From a virus: a DNA stretch of 25,539 nt. Below the pieces are notes generated by a model, which was not told where the DNA came from, did not search any database, and saw only the letters and a list, made by a program, of their open reading frames with translations. This document shows, in pieces, positions 13,658 through 24,800 of the stretch; within the stretch, counting starts at the first letter, position 1, and each line of letters begins with the position of its first letter. The stretch spans positions 1-25,539 of the IMG/VR virus record IMGVR_UViG_3300010297_000073, one strand, 5' to 3'. The translations under genes were made by a program, and so were the position numbers.

Positions 13658-14648
13658 GGAACTAGAATTGTTTTATAATGAGAAGTTTTACTTCAGTTAT
13701 AGCAGTATAAACAAACTATTGTTTTCACCAAGCATGTTTTATAACGATTATGTGCTTAAACAAAAGGAAGAAAGTGTTGACCCTCACCTTGTAAAAGGTA
13801 GGGTCATACACTGCCTTCTTCTTAATCCTGAAGACTTTGATAGTGAATTTATACTTATACCTGGTAAGCTTCCAAGTGGTAATAACAAGTTGATTGTTGA
13901 TGAAATTTTCAAATTATATTTGGAAGGATCAGATAATTCATTAACTTTGGACAAGTATGAGACTGCAATAGTAGATCTCTTGGAGAAAATAAACTTGCAT
14001 CAAAAGCTTAAGACTGATGAAGCAAGAGTTATGAAGATCCTTACAGCTGATAACATTAGCTATTTTGATTTTCTGAAATCAAGTCAAGGTAAAACACTAG
14101 TAGATCAAGAGACATTAGATTACTGCAAAGAATGTGTAGAGTCTATTAAGTCTAATGAATCTGTTAGTGCACTACTACAACTTGATAGTTCTGATTTAAA
14201 AGTATACAATGAAGTTCCAATTACAGTGAATGAGCTTATCGGTGATAAGTATATATTTGGATTTAAGGGTATACTTGACAATGTAGTAATTGATGAAGAA
14301 AAGAAAACAATATTTATTAATGATTTAAAAACCACAGGTAAACCATTGATTGACTTTCCTGAGTCCGTAGAGTATTATAGATATTGGATACAAGCAGCCT
14401 TGTATTATAATCTAGCATACTTTAGATATCTTGGAGATAAAAAAGATAAGGAGCTATGGAGTATACAGTTTACATTTGTTGTAGTTGACAAGTATAATCA
14501 AGTATATCCATTTCAGGTTACAGCCAAGACAATGCGTGAATGGATGGATAGGTTCTATAATGGAGTAATGCCTCAAGTTGTATATCACTATACAGAAAGA
14601 GACTATACTTTACCATATGAACTTGCAGTAGAAAACTTAAAACTTTAA
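13632..14648 (+). CDS. PD-(D/E)XK nuclease (RecE/Cas4-like exonuclease)
   Basis: A 338-aa nuclease with the motifs of the RecB/RecE-like group: SYSSINKLLFSP (22-33) at the N-terminus, GRVIH (56-60) with the metal-binding His, GILD (213-216), the catalytic DLKT (231-234), and QAALYY (254-259) as motif IV. Such enzymes resect double-stranded ends, supplying single strands for the Sak4/SSB pair upstream. I prefer ATG 13632 over the TTG at 13608, because the extra eight residues would be a bare Lys/Arg run and the motif order is complete without them. Either start lies inside the acidic-tail codons of the previous gene, so translation is likely coupled. Confidence 0.85.
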   Translation: MKKSLTGSEELELFYNEKFYFSYSSINKLLFSPSMFYNDYVLKQKEESVDPHLVKGRVIHCLLLNPEDFDSEFILIPGKLPSGNNKLIVDEIFKLYLEGSDNSLTLDKYETAIVDLLEKINLHQKLKTDEARVMKILTADNISYFDFLKSSQGKTLVDQETLDYCKECVESIKSNESVSALLQLDSSDLKVYNEVPITVNELIGDKYIFGFKGILDNVVIDEEKKTIFINDLKTTGKPLIDFPESVEYYRYWIQAALYYNLAYFRYLGDKKDKELWSIQFTFVVVDKYNQVYPFQVTAKTMREWMDRFYNGVMPQVVYHYTERDYTLPYELAVENLKL

Positions 14649-14654
14649 TAATTT

Positions 14655-15218
14655 ATGCCAGTAAAATCTATTTACACAAAGTATTTTCAAAAGTCCAAGG
14701 TGTTTTTATATCCGCTACTTGGAATTAAAAGAGGTGCTAAGGTTATCCCAAGTGAGACTTATCTTGCTTGGGGTGACATTAAAGCCGAGGATATGAAGTT
14801 GGTATGTTTATACCATCCTGAAAATAAATTACAATACAAAGAATATGAAAAGAAAGTTTTAATAAAACATACTAGATTGTGTCAGATACATAAGATAGAT
14901 AATAAAAATAAACTCTTTATTTTTGATCTTTCTGATCTTAAAGATAATTGGGAATTATTTCTAGATGGTAAGTACAGTAAAATGGATAAATATTTTAAAT
15001 CTAAAATACTAACCTTCTTTCCAGAAGATAGCGCTAATTATGTATATATGAAGAGTTATCTTTTTCCAAATAAATTCTTTAGAGATTATTCTGAAATACT
15101 AAATGTTGATGAATCATTCTTAAAAGAAATTGGCGAACTATGTAACAAGCCTGATTTAGAAAAAGAGACTTTGATTTCACAATCTATAAACTTGGAAAAC
15201 CAAGAAATAATTAATTAA
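14655..15218 (+). CDS. 187-aa hypothetical protein between nuclease and polymerase
   Basis: A basic, Lys/Tyr-rich soluble protein with likely beta strands early (KVFLYPLLGI; KLVCLYHPEN) and helices later (YSKMDKYFKSKILTFF; DESFLKEIGELC). It starts six bases after the nuclease stop and ends about 20 bases before the next gene. No catalytic motif, signal peptide or membrane segment is seen. Its fixed place between the exonuclease and polymerase genes suggests a replication or recombination role. The family is not recognised. Confidence 0.65.
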   Translation: MPVKSIYTKYFQKSKVFLYPLLGIKRGAKVIPSETYLAWGDIKAEDMKLVCLYHPENKLQYKEYEKKVLIKHTRLCQIHKIDNKNKLFIFDLSDLKDNWELFLDGKYSKMDKYFKSKILTFFPEDSANYVYMKSYLFPNKFFRDYSEILNVDESFLKEIGELCNKPDLEKETLISQSINLENQEIIN

Positions 15219-15236
15219 TTTGTATAAAAACTAACA

Positions 15237-15626
15237 ATGAGTGATAAAACAATGATGCTGGTTGAGTCAACATGGCAAGATACCAAAACTTTTAAGATGA
15301 TTCCTGTGAGCAATGATTGCCCATATGTAGAATGTATTTATGATCCTTCTTCTAAAGTATTCGTACTAATAGGAAAGATTACTAAAACTTCTTTACATAT
15401 GTTACCAAAGCTTGATGAGTATGGTAAAGCTGTTAGCGGTAATAGAGGAGCAAAACAAGAAAGAAGAGCTATTGATACCTTCCAAGAATATTATATTGAG
15501 GAAGAGAAAGATATCAAAGAGCTTGTAAAAATGTTTGCTGTTAATGCTAGCAAGTTTGACATTGCAAAGTTTCTAGAGAAAGCACCTAACAAACCTTCAA
15601 TAGCTGCAGTAGCGGAGAATGGATAG
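15237..15626 (+). CDS. 129-aa hypothetical protein overlapping the polymerase start
   Basis: The N-terminal half is beta-like (MMLVESTWQDT; VECIYDPSSKVFVLIGKIT). A basic loop follows (GNRGAKQERRAID), then two helices (DTFQEYYIEEEKDIKELVKMF and KFDIAKFLEKA). The last eight bases overlap the DNA polymerase start, so translation of the two is probably coupled and a polymerase-associated role is plausible. The leader ends CTAACA before ATG, without any SD. No known domain was recognised. Confidence 0.65.
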   Translation: MSDKTMMLVESTWQDTKTFKMIPVSNDCPYVECIYDPSSKVFVLIGKITKTSLHMLPKLDEYGKAVSGNRGAKQERRAIDTFQEYYIEEEKDIKELVKMFAVNASKFDIAKFLEKAPNKPSIAAVAENG

Positions 15627-17526
15627 GAGACACTGGGTGATGGACTATGAAACTCTGTTAAATTGTTTCATAGCTGTTTTTGAAGATATCAAGTCTGAAC
15701 ATAGAGAGATATTTGTTATTCATAAAGAAAGGAATGACTGTCTAGAATTTATTACATTTCTAGAAAGGAATATTCTTCTTGAAGAATGGCATGTATCTTT
15801 CAATGGTTTGGCCTTTGATGCTCAAGTAACAGAACACATATTGGAAAACAAAGAGCAGTTGCTAGAGATGTCTGGTGAAGATGTTGCTTTGTTTATATAT
15901 GGAAAAGCCCAAGATACTATTCGTAGACAAAGTGAGGGAGAGTGGGCAGAGTTTGCTCCATGGAAAATGCAGATTAAACAGATTGATGTATTTAAATTAA
16001 ATCACTGGGATAATACTGCAAAAAGAACAAGCCTGAAATGGGCTCAGTATAGTATGGATTGGCAGAACATACAAGATATGCCAATACATCACAGTACTGA
16101 AATTAAAACTCTAGAACAGATAGATAGCATAATAGGTTATTGTATTAATGATGTAGCTAGTACTAAAGCAATCATGTATCGCAGCAAGAAAGAGATTGCT
16201 TTAAGACAAGAGCTTACTAAAGAATACAATATAGATCTATATAGTGCATCTGAACCAAGAATTGCCAAGGAACTATTTGCTATGTTTCTTAGTAAGAAGA
16301 CAGGTATAAAAAAGTATGATCTTAAACAATTGAGAACATACAGAGACAAGTTAATAGTTAAAGATCTTTTGTTGCCTTATATTAAATTTGAGACAGCAAC
16401 ATTTCAGAGACTAATTAATAAGTTTAAAGATCTAGAACTAGATCCGCTTGATCTAAAAGGTAGTTTCAAGTATTCAGTTAGATATAAAAGTATAACTACA
16501 CACTTTGGTCTTGGTGGTGTACATGGTGCACGTAAAGATGTATATACATCTGATGACCAGTATGTCATTATGACTAGTGATGTGACAAGTTTTTATCCTA
16601 ATCTAGCTATTAGAAATGGTTGGGCTCCAGCTCATCTTCCTAAAGAAGAATTCTGTGAGCAGTATGAATGGTTCTTTGACGAAAGAAAAAAGATACCAAA
16701 GTCTGACCCTAGAAACTATGTATATAAGATTGTGCTGAATAGTACTTATGGTCTTAGTAATGATGAGAATAGTTTTCTTTATGATCCTGAACTTACCATG
16801 CGTATAACTCTTAATGGTCAGCTTAGTCTGATGATGTTATATGAAATGATTTGTGAAGGTATACCAAATGCTGTACCTCTAATGCATAATACAGATGGCC
16901 TTGAGACTAGAATCCCAAGGAAGTATGTAGATAAGTATATGGAGATTTGCGCAGAGTGGGAAAGAATAACTAATCTAATGCTAGAACATGACACTTATCA
17001 AAAGGTCATACTAGCAGACTGTAATAATTATATTGCAATTACAGAAGGAGATAATCCTAATGTAAAGTGTAAGGGTAGATTTGTATTTGAAGATTTACCA
17101 TTGCATAAAAACAAGAGTTTCTTATGTATCCGCAAAGCTATATATGATTACTTTGTTAAAGGTATAGAACCTGAAGTTTCAATCAAAGAGAATAGAAACA
17201 TCTTTGATTTCTGTGGTGGCAAAAGAGCCAATGCAGGGTGGGACTATTTTAAAGAGTATGTAGAAAACGGAGAACATAAGAAAGATAAACTGCAGAAGAC
17301 CATCAGATATTACATAAGTAAAGAAGGTGGTAAAATTGTTAAGATAAATTATCTTGATGAAAGAGAATTTGTAACAGAAGCAGGTAAATGGTTACAGACT
17401 ATGTTTATTGATTATGTAGAAAAACCATTTGAAGAGTATGATATTAATTATGATTACTACATCAAAAGGGCCAAGAGAGAAATAGAACTACTTGAGCCTA
17501 ATAGAAACCAATTACAATTATTTTAA
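15619..17526 (+). CDS. Family B DNA polymerase with 3'-5' exonuclease
   Basis: The replicative polymerase, 635 aa. The proofreading domain has DYET (9-12), FNGLAFD (61-67) and YCINDVAST (174-182), giving the exonuclease acidic residues. The polymerase domain has FGLGGVHGA (296-304), motif A DVTSFYPN (321-328), motif B KIVLNSTYGLS (370-380) and motif C NTDG (424-427). Motif C differs from the usual DTDS at the first Asp and the Ser, while the catalytic Asp remains. It is compact compared with T4-type enzymes, closer to small phage family B polymerases, with no terminal-protein signature noted. Both ends overlap or abut neighbours, placing it in the middle of the operon. Confidence 0.9.
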   Translation: MDRRHWVMDYETLLNCFIAVFEDIKSEHREIFVIHKERNDCLEFITFLERNILLEEWHVSFNGLAFDAQVTEHILENKEQLLEMSGEDVALFIYGKAQDTIRRQSEGEWAEFAPWKMQIKQIDVFKLNHWDNTAKRTSLKWAQYSMDWQNIQDMPIHHSTEIKTLEQIDSIIGYCINDVASTKAIMYRSKKEIALRQELTKEYNIDLYSASEPRIAKELFAMFLSKKTGIKKYDLKQLRTYRDKLIVKDLLLPYIKFETATFQRLINKFKDLELDPLDLKGSFKYSVRYKSITTHFGLGGVHGARKDVYTSDDQYVIMTSDVTSFYPNLAIRNGWAPAHLPKEEFCEQYEWFFDERKKIPKSDPRNYVYKIVLNSTYGLSNDENSFLYDPELTMRITLNGQLSLMMLYEMICEGIPNAVPLMHNTDGLETRIPRKYVDKYMEICAEWERITNLMLEHDTYQKVILADCNNYIAITEGDNPNVKCKGRFVFEDLPLHKNKSFLCIRKAIYDYFVKGIEPEVSIKENRNIFDFCGGKRANAGWDYFKEYVENGEHKKDKLQKTIRYYISKEGGKIVKINYLDEREFVTEAGKWLQTMFIDYVEKPFEEYDINYDYYIKRAKREIELLEPNRNQLQLF

Positions 17527-17527
17527 A

Positions 17528-18661
17528 ATGCCAAGAAAAATAAAAGAATATGGTAGAGCGGACCTAATAGGGGTTCCTCTACCAAATCATGCAAGTACAT
17601 ATACTGTAATAAGTCATGAGTCTATAATGGACTTATCAGCTAAAGCATTGCAAGATGCTGGATTTGTAATAACAAGTGAAAACTATAGAGCTACACATGA
17701 TGGCAATATAGCTTCAGCTATTTATACTTTGAACTATGGAGATGATCCAGAGTTGTCTATGATGTTTGCTTGGTCAAACAGTTACAATAAGCAAATGAGG
17801 TTTAAGTGCGGTATTGGTGCTATCCATACTACTAATAAAACTACTATGGTCTGTGGTGACATGGGATCATGGGCTCGTAAGCATATTGGTACAGCTGACA
17901 CTGAAACTGAAGATACAATCAAAGAGCAAGTAAGTCTTGCTAAGATGTATTACGATCAGTTGGTGTCTGATAAAGAGAGAATGAAACAGATCACTCTTGA
18001 TAGAAAGAAGCAGGCACAATTGCTTGGTATCTTGTTTGCCGATCAAGAGATTCTGACTACTGAGCAAGCAAGTCTTATCAGACAACAAATGTCTAGACCA
18101 CTACATCAGTTTGCTGACAATAACAGCTTGTGGGCATTCTACAACTATGTTACTCTAGCTTTACAGCAATCACATCCAAAGACTTGGATGGAAGATCAGC
18201 GCGTCCTGCACTGGTTTATTTCTGAAGCTTTTAAGTTTGACAAAGTAGAGAATGAAGAAGTAGATAAAGGCACAGTAACTTTATTACCTTCAGATTCTGA
18301 CTCAGAAGAGGAGACTGTGGACCCTGCTCAAGTGGATCTAGAAGACTCTATTGCTGAGATTGAAGCAGAGAATGCTGAATCTGAAGTTGAAGAAATGGTT
18401 CTTAATGCTGAAGATAATTTCTGCGACTTTGAAGCTGATGCTGAGATGCAAGAGATGAAGACTGAGCAGATTATTAATGAGAGAGAAGAAGAAGATGAGA
18501 ATCCTGTGTATGATGAAGATCAGATTGCAGAGCGTATCAGAGAGGATGAAGCTGCAGTAGCTGAAGTATGTGATGATGACATGAACTTTGATATGGCATC
18601 TGTAGATGATGAAGAGGAAGATGATGTACAATCAGGTGACATGGACTTTGGTTTTGCATAA
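17528..18661 (+). CDS. DUF932-like protein with long acidic tail
   Basis: I place the start at ATG 17528, two bases after the polymerase stop; an upstream in-frame ATG at 17492 would overlap polymerase codons. Residues ~40-250 resemble the DUF932 type, widespread in phages and plasmids: GNIASAIYTLNYGDD, a segment with FKCGIGAIHTTNKTTMVCGD where DUF932 proteins carry a VCSNG-like motif, and NSLWAFYNYVTLALQQ. The last ~110 residues are an acidic low-complexity tail ending DMDFGFA. DUF932 function is unknown, often near replication or defence-related genes. The assignment is from pattern resemblance. A strong terminator follows directly. Confidence 0.65.
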   Translation: MPRKIKEYGRADLIGVPLPNHASTYTVISHESIMDLSAKALQDAGFVITSENYRATHDGNIASAIYTLNYGDDPELSMMFAWSNSYNKQMRFKCGIGAIHTTNKTTMVCGDMGSWARKHIGTADTETEDTIKEQVSLAKMYYDQLVSDKERMKQITLDRKKQAQLLGILFADQEILTTEQASLIRQQMSRPLHQFADNNSLWAFYNYVTLALQQSHPKTWMEDQRVLHWFISEAFKFDKVENEEVDKGTVTLLPSDSDSEEETVDPAQVDLEDSIAEIEAENAESEVEEMVLNAEDNFCDFEADAEMQEMKTEQIINEREEEDENPVYDEDQIAERIREDEAAVAEVCDDDMNFDMASVDDEEEDDVQSGDMDFGFA

Positions 18662-18669
18662 ATGAATTA

Positions 18670-18702
18670 GGGAGATAACTTAGGTTGTCTCCCTTTTTTT
18701 TT
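18670..18702 (+). terminator. Strong intrinsic terminator at the convergence point
   Basis: GGGAGATAAC (18670-18679) pairs with GTTGTCTCCC (18684-18693) over ten pairs, including one T-G, around a TTAG loop. Nine T residues follow (18694-18702). It ends the plus-strand replication block. On the minus strand the same hairpin lies just past the 50-aa gene, where the trailing T run is weak, so it is mainly a plus-strand terminator with possible use in both directions. Confidence 0.92.
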
Positions 18703-18703
18703 C

Positions 18704-18856
18704 TTACTCACCAAAGATATGAAGGTGTACAGTAAGTACAAATAGATACAAGGTAAATGTATTTATATTTTCTTTATCAGTAGCACCTATGTATTCCCAT
18801 CCCAGGGCAAACCTGTCATGCGGTAAATGTAATGCAAATTCTAACTGCCAATTCAT
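18704..18856 (-). CDS. 50-aa conserved-looking small phage protein
   Basis: On the minus strand, an ATG overlapping the giant gene's stop (TAATG) opens 50 codons ending in TAA at 18704-18706, one base from the T run of the terminator. The protein starts MNWQLEFALHLPHDRFALGW and ends with a hydrophobic, beta- or membrane-like stretch (FTLYLFVLTVHLHIFGE). The FALGWEYIG and NTFTLYLFV segments resemble very small phage proteins I have seen encoded beside other genes, function unknown. The stop-start overlap and the exact fit between giant gene and terminator are the main support. Confidence 0.7.
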   Translation of the reverse strand: MNWQLEFALHLPHDRFALGWEYIGATDKENINTFTLYLFVLTVHLHIFGE

Positions 18857-21800
18857 TATTTTAATTTTCCAGATGACTCTATTCCTTTTAATGCTTCAGG
18901 TAAGTCTGCAGTACCACCAGTATATCCAAATGCTTTAAATATATGACCATAAATTTTAGGCATACCTGCTTGCTTAAACCAAAGATCACCGACATCTTGT
19001 TGATAATAAGCCTTTTCACTACCTGTAAGATGTAAAGCTATATCTTGTAAAATCTTACCATATAATTTAATAGTGTTATTAAACACTGTAGTAGTAGACT
19101 CTACAATCTTTAACTGATCTTCTAAACCAAAGTTGTATACACCAAACTGAGGTAGAGGTATGAATGCAGTAACCTCTTGCATAGTACCAATAGTAAGTAA
19201 CTGAGAAAGGTTTTCTAAGTAACCCATAAGTTCAAAATCTTCATTACCCAGGGCTCCAGACTTTTCTCTCATGTTATCAAATCTTTCAGGATCATCAGGG
19301 TCATATCCAAATCCTAATGTTAATATTAAACCTAACACTGTAAATATAATAGCCTCTGTAATACTTCGCATCAAATCTATCTTCTCTTGTGTAGATAAAT
19401 AAGGCCAAGCTTTTCCTTTTGAACTAATTAACTTAGTCAAGGCCTTTAATCCATTTATATAAAATCCTATTGGGGCTGATCCTAATGCCCAATCATATCT
19501 TCCTTGAAATCTATCTACAAATGAATCTCTACTCTTATCATAAGAGAAGGCTACCCTATTTATCATTAAAGGGAAGAACCACTTTCTCATAAATAAGAAT
19601 AATCTATACCCAAGGTATTTGTTACCTTCAGCCTGTCCAAAATCATCATATGCACCATACAATCTTCTAGACATTCCTTGAAATAAATTCTTTAAATTTT
19701 TAAAGTTTGCAGAATTAGCTATAGTTATAGTCTGACCATCTGCTAACTGTACTACAGATTTAATACCATTATACTCCTGTATCTTTTCTACAGTTGTATT
19801 ATAAAGTTCAGCTAATTCTTCTAATGACTCACCTTGAGTATAGACATGCTCAACCTTTCTATTACTAAATTCAGGATCAACACCTTCCTTAAGTTTCATA
19901 ACACCTGTTTCTTTATCAAGCTCCCAAGCATCTATGTACTTTAAATTACGTGTCTTACCGTTCTGTAATTTTTGAGTAACAGTTTGTGAATATAAAAATG
20001 CAGAAAATAATTGTAAGGCAGCTTCCATTTCTAGGTTCTTTCTAGCCATATACATCCACTCTCCATTTAATAAATCTTTAGCAAAACTTCTAGTTACAGT
20101 TCTACCAAATTTATCTTTAGTCATAAACACTGAATCAAAAGCTTCAACCAATTGATAGTTCAATGAAGGAGCACCTATACTATACACATCTTTAGCTAAC
20201 CATTTTGTCATAGTTGCAGTTGCCCACAATCTACCTTTAGCATAATCTCTAGCATTAATAACCTCACCACCTGCAGCTTCAATATAGTTTTGCATTAACT
20301 GTCCAAATCTGTTCTTTAAATCTGAAGGTATGTTCAATGCTAATGAACCTCGTGCAGATAATGAAGACAGTCTACCTGCTAGTCTAGAAATGATTTCACT
20401 AGTATTACTACCTTCAAATTTTCTTCCTTCATATTCACGTTCAATTAAAGATCTAACTTGTTCTAGTCTATTATATCTTCCTTGTTCTTTTACTTCTACA
20501 AATTTTCCAGCTGTTTTAAAAGCACCTGCGCTAAATACTTTTTTCTTCTTTAATGCATTATCAGGATCCTGTAAAGTATCTAGAACAGAATTAACAATAG
20601 GTAATGTTTGAATAAGTTTACTCTGTTGTTTTAAAGAATACATATAACGCATCATGTTTTGTATTACATCAGGGTCTACGTTATCAACTTTTATATCAAA
20701 TAATCCACTTACTGGAACTCTTTTTAGTTCTTCACCTTCTAATGTTGTAGATACTAATCTATACTCACCTATATTATCATCATAAACGTAGTTGTAATCC
20801 TCTACAGATTTATCTTTAGCTCCAGCAATATCACGTATAGCCTGGATTAAGTTTTCTTGTATCTGCTTAGCTTTATTACCTAACTTACCAGATTGAACTA
20901 CAGAAAGATTATCTCTTAGTATATATCTAGGTAAATCTAAATATAACTTAGAATCATTGGGGCTGTTTTCTTGAAACTTAAGATGATGTTTTTTCATAGA
21001 CTCAAGCAGCTTGGCTCTAGGTGAATTAGGAGCAGCCATAATTTTCTGATACTCTTTATTCAAATACTTAGAACCTTCTTCATTCCTAGGTAAAAATCTA
21101 TTTTTATTATCCTTATGTACTCCTACTTTATATTCAATGTTACCAGTGGCAGGATTATAACCTGTCATATACTCTCGTTTAATTCTATACTGAGAGTGTC
21201 GAGCATTCCCTGTAACAGGAACACCATCTATTTCTAAAGTAAACTCTTGTTTAGTTATAGGATCAACTAATGTTTTTGTATCAAAGTAACTTTCATCAAT
21301 AGGTAAAGCTACATCATTGGACATACTTCTTATATAGAAAGGTTGTTTACCTCTTTTACCTTTTACAAATTTTCTTCTAATAACATGGTTAGCAAAGAAC
21401 CAATCTGCAAATTCATCATCTGCAATTAAGTCTTTCTTTAAATCCTCAGTATTAATATAGTCATCAAACTCAGAAGCAGTAAGAGATTCTTTTCCTAGTC
21501 TCTGAAGATGACTGTTAAATGCATCTACATAATATTCAGTAGGCAACTTCTCTGACAAGTTTCCTAAATCAGAATAAATACTCTCTAATTCATTAGCTTC
21601 TTCCAAAGTTAATCCTGTAGCTGTTTGTTTCTGTAACAGCTTTACATATTCTTTCTTATTCTCCTCAGTTAAATTCTGAGGTTTAGTTTTCATAATAGTA
21701 ATGATTGCGCTCAGTCTTGTTGACTCTTGTGCAGTTAAACCAGATGTTTTATCAAAGGCATCTTTAATGTCAATGATCTTTTGTTGAAGTGATTTAATCT

Positions 21801-24800
21801 TCTTAACCTTTTCTATACCTAACTCATAAGGAACAGGTTGATTTCGGCTATCCTTATTGGCATACATTAAATCATAAATTTCCTGATATAACTCTGAAAC
21901 ATTGAACTTAGTATTCTTCTTCATCTTATCTTGAAGTTCTTTCATTCTAGAGATAAGTCTTGCCTTCTCATCAAAATACTCTTGCTTTATTGCAACTCTA
22001 GTATTTTGTTTTAACCAATCTATTCTTGCTTTTCTATACTCATCTGTATCATAACCATACTTGCTATCTATCAAGTTAATGAACTCATCATAAGCTGTCT
22101 GTAAAGAACCTTCTTTTTCAGCAAACTCATAATATTGTCTAGATGCATTTCTGTACTCAATCAATACTTTAGCAATACTAAGATCGTATACACCATCAGC
22201 AGGAGAATCAACTTTTGGAGTACCATCTTCATATGTTAAAGAATGTAACATCTGATAGTTTTTCCAAAGCTCTTGCATTATAGAATACTTTTGAAACCTT
22301 TCTAGCTCATTAGTAATTTCATTGTTCTCATTATTATATTCGTCCAAAGCAGTTTTCCTAAGCTGTCTTGCAGCTTCAGCTACTGCAGGCGGATACTTAT
22401 CAAAGATTTTATCAAGCTCATAGATTTCTTTTACATATATATCATGCATGAAATCTCTTTTAAATTGATACAAAGCTTCTCTAGCTTTAGCTTCAGCTTC
22501 TTTATCTTGCGCTTCTTGTGCTAAGGTTAATTCATATTCTAACTTACCTAGGTCATGTCTCCAACCATTACCAAATCTATCTATAAAGGAATACACCTCT
22601 TTCATTGCAGGTTTTCTCTCTATAAGATTTCCATCCTTATCATATACATTTTCTAATGTAAACAACTGATCTTTAGTTGCAACCATATCAAGTATCTGTC
22701 TGGTCTTAAGTCTGTTAAATCCTATCTTTGGTAAGAGATTAGCTAAGTCATTTCTAAATTCATATGATGCAGCAATTGCTTCTTGCTCTGCTTCCGTCCT
22801 GATGTTTTGAATAAAGATTGCTAATCCACCTACTATAGGATCATTAGATGAAGTATATGCTTCTATAAATCTATTTAACCAACCTACATCTTTTAGTCTA
22901 CCCGATAATGCATCTACAATCTTTCCTCTGTTTATCTCAAACTGTTGATACGTTGTGACAAAATCTGCAATATACTTAGTTAAAACTCCTTTCTTTTCTA
23001 AAGCCTTATAATCATCATTAGTTAATTGTCTGTTTACGGCCTTATCAAAAAAGTCTGATATCTCTTCTTCACTTAGTTTACTCTTTAAAGAATTCATTAA
23101 GTCCTTCTTAAGTCTATCTTTTAAGAAGTCATTCATATAAGAAGTAGTTTGGACAAATATATCTATATTGTTTTCCTTATAGATTTCAGATATAAATTTA
23201 TCAGCTCTTTCTAAATTAAGTTTTACATTATTTACAAAAGTAAAGAACTCATTATCCTCTTTAATATCAAATCCTTTTTTACCTTCTCCCTGATTCTCTC
23301 TAAATAAAGCATCAATATCCTCAAAGGTTGATGTCCATCCTGCAATAGCATTTCTATAAGTGTAAAGTAAAGTTATTGCATCACGCTGATTGTATGACTT
23401 AGTCTTACGCATAGCATCTAAATCCTCATAGATATTCTTAGCAATGTTATCTATTATACCTATAGTATTTATAAAAGCTCTAGAAGAATTCAAAAGATCT
23501 TTTTGTCTTTGCTCTTCAGCTCTAACAACATCTAAGATTATATCTTCTTTACTAGCATTTTTATTTAATGTAGATACAGTTTGATATGATCTAAGTATCT
23601 CTTGAGCTTTTGGTAATAATACATTTGACCCTTCTCTAAAGATAGTTCTATCTAACATCTCTTTGAAGTAAGGTGTCTGCGATCTGTAGTTCTTAGCTTT
23701 ATTTAATATAAGATTGTTTCCAATATATAGTTCATTTAAACTTTGTTGCAATGTATTAGAAGCTATACCCTTAGTTAAATCAGAGGCCATATCTTTTATA
23801 TTCTTGACAAAGAATACTATATCATCATTTTTAATCAGGTCAGTCTCAAGATCAAAGTTCTCATTTAAGAATGCATCAGCAAGCTCTTCCATTGTAGTAG
23901 ACTCATTAATACCTGAAACCTTAGATGTCTTAAATACTTTTCTAAACAATTGTCTGATTGCAAATAACAACTTAGAAATAAAAGCTAAGAAACCTTCACT
24001 TTCTACTTCTTCAGTAACTTTATCTACAGCTTTCCATTGTAATGAATAAGTCAAGACCTCATTTTTAAATGCATCACCAGCTACGTTTAGCTCTGGATAG
24101 TTTCTTTTAACATGATTTATTATAAACCTTCCTTCTTCTGTAGATTCTAATTGAGCATACAGATTGTCAAATAACTTTCTGTTTTCAAATTGTATTGCGC
24201 GTATAAATGGATGGGCAAACTCATGGAGCATTGTATCTAAATCAATATTATCTCCTACTGTATATATAGTACCACCCCAGTAAAATGCAGATTCGTTGTT
24301 ATAGTTTTTACCTTTACTGTTTAAAAGTTTTTTAGCATCTGCTTGACTTAGGTTAGCATAACCAACATTTAAAGATAGAGCTAACTTTTTAGCAATAAGC
24401 TTTGCAATTTCAATCCCTCTAGTTTTACGTTGAGCCTTAGTGTCTACAGGAACCTGTACTAAAAAGTCTTTAAGTACTTCTTCCATATAAGGATCTACAA
24501 AATAATTTACATTATCCCTTACACCAGCATAGCCTTCTTTGGCCAGCTTCTGAAATATAGGATTCATTTTTTGATTCTTAGCTCTCAGTATTCTGTTAGC
24601 AGTAGACGTGGTAATACCAAGCATCTTGACTGCACTGACTTCATTCTTTTTATTTTTGAATTCTTTAACACCTACTAAGTCTACATAATCATCATTAACT
24701 GTATATTCTATCTTACCAACCTTCTTATCATTCTTCATAGCCTGAAGAGTAACAATATTAGATTCAGGGTCAGATGTTTCATCTACAACTAAACTAACTT

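Noticed and set aside
20330-20611. Plus-strand ORFs at 20330 and 23714 inside the giant gene
   Set aside because: Antisense to a continuous long coding frame; Ser/Leu/Phe-rich shadows with no domain signal.
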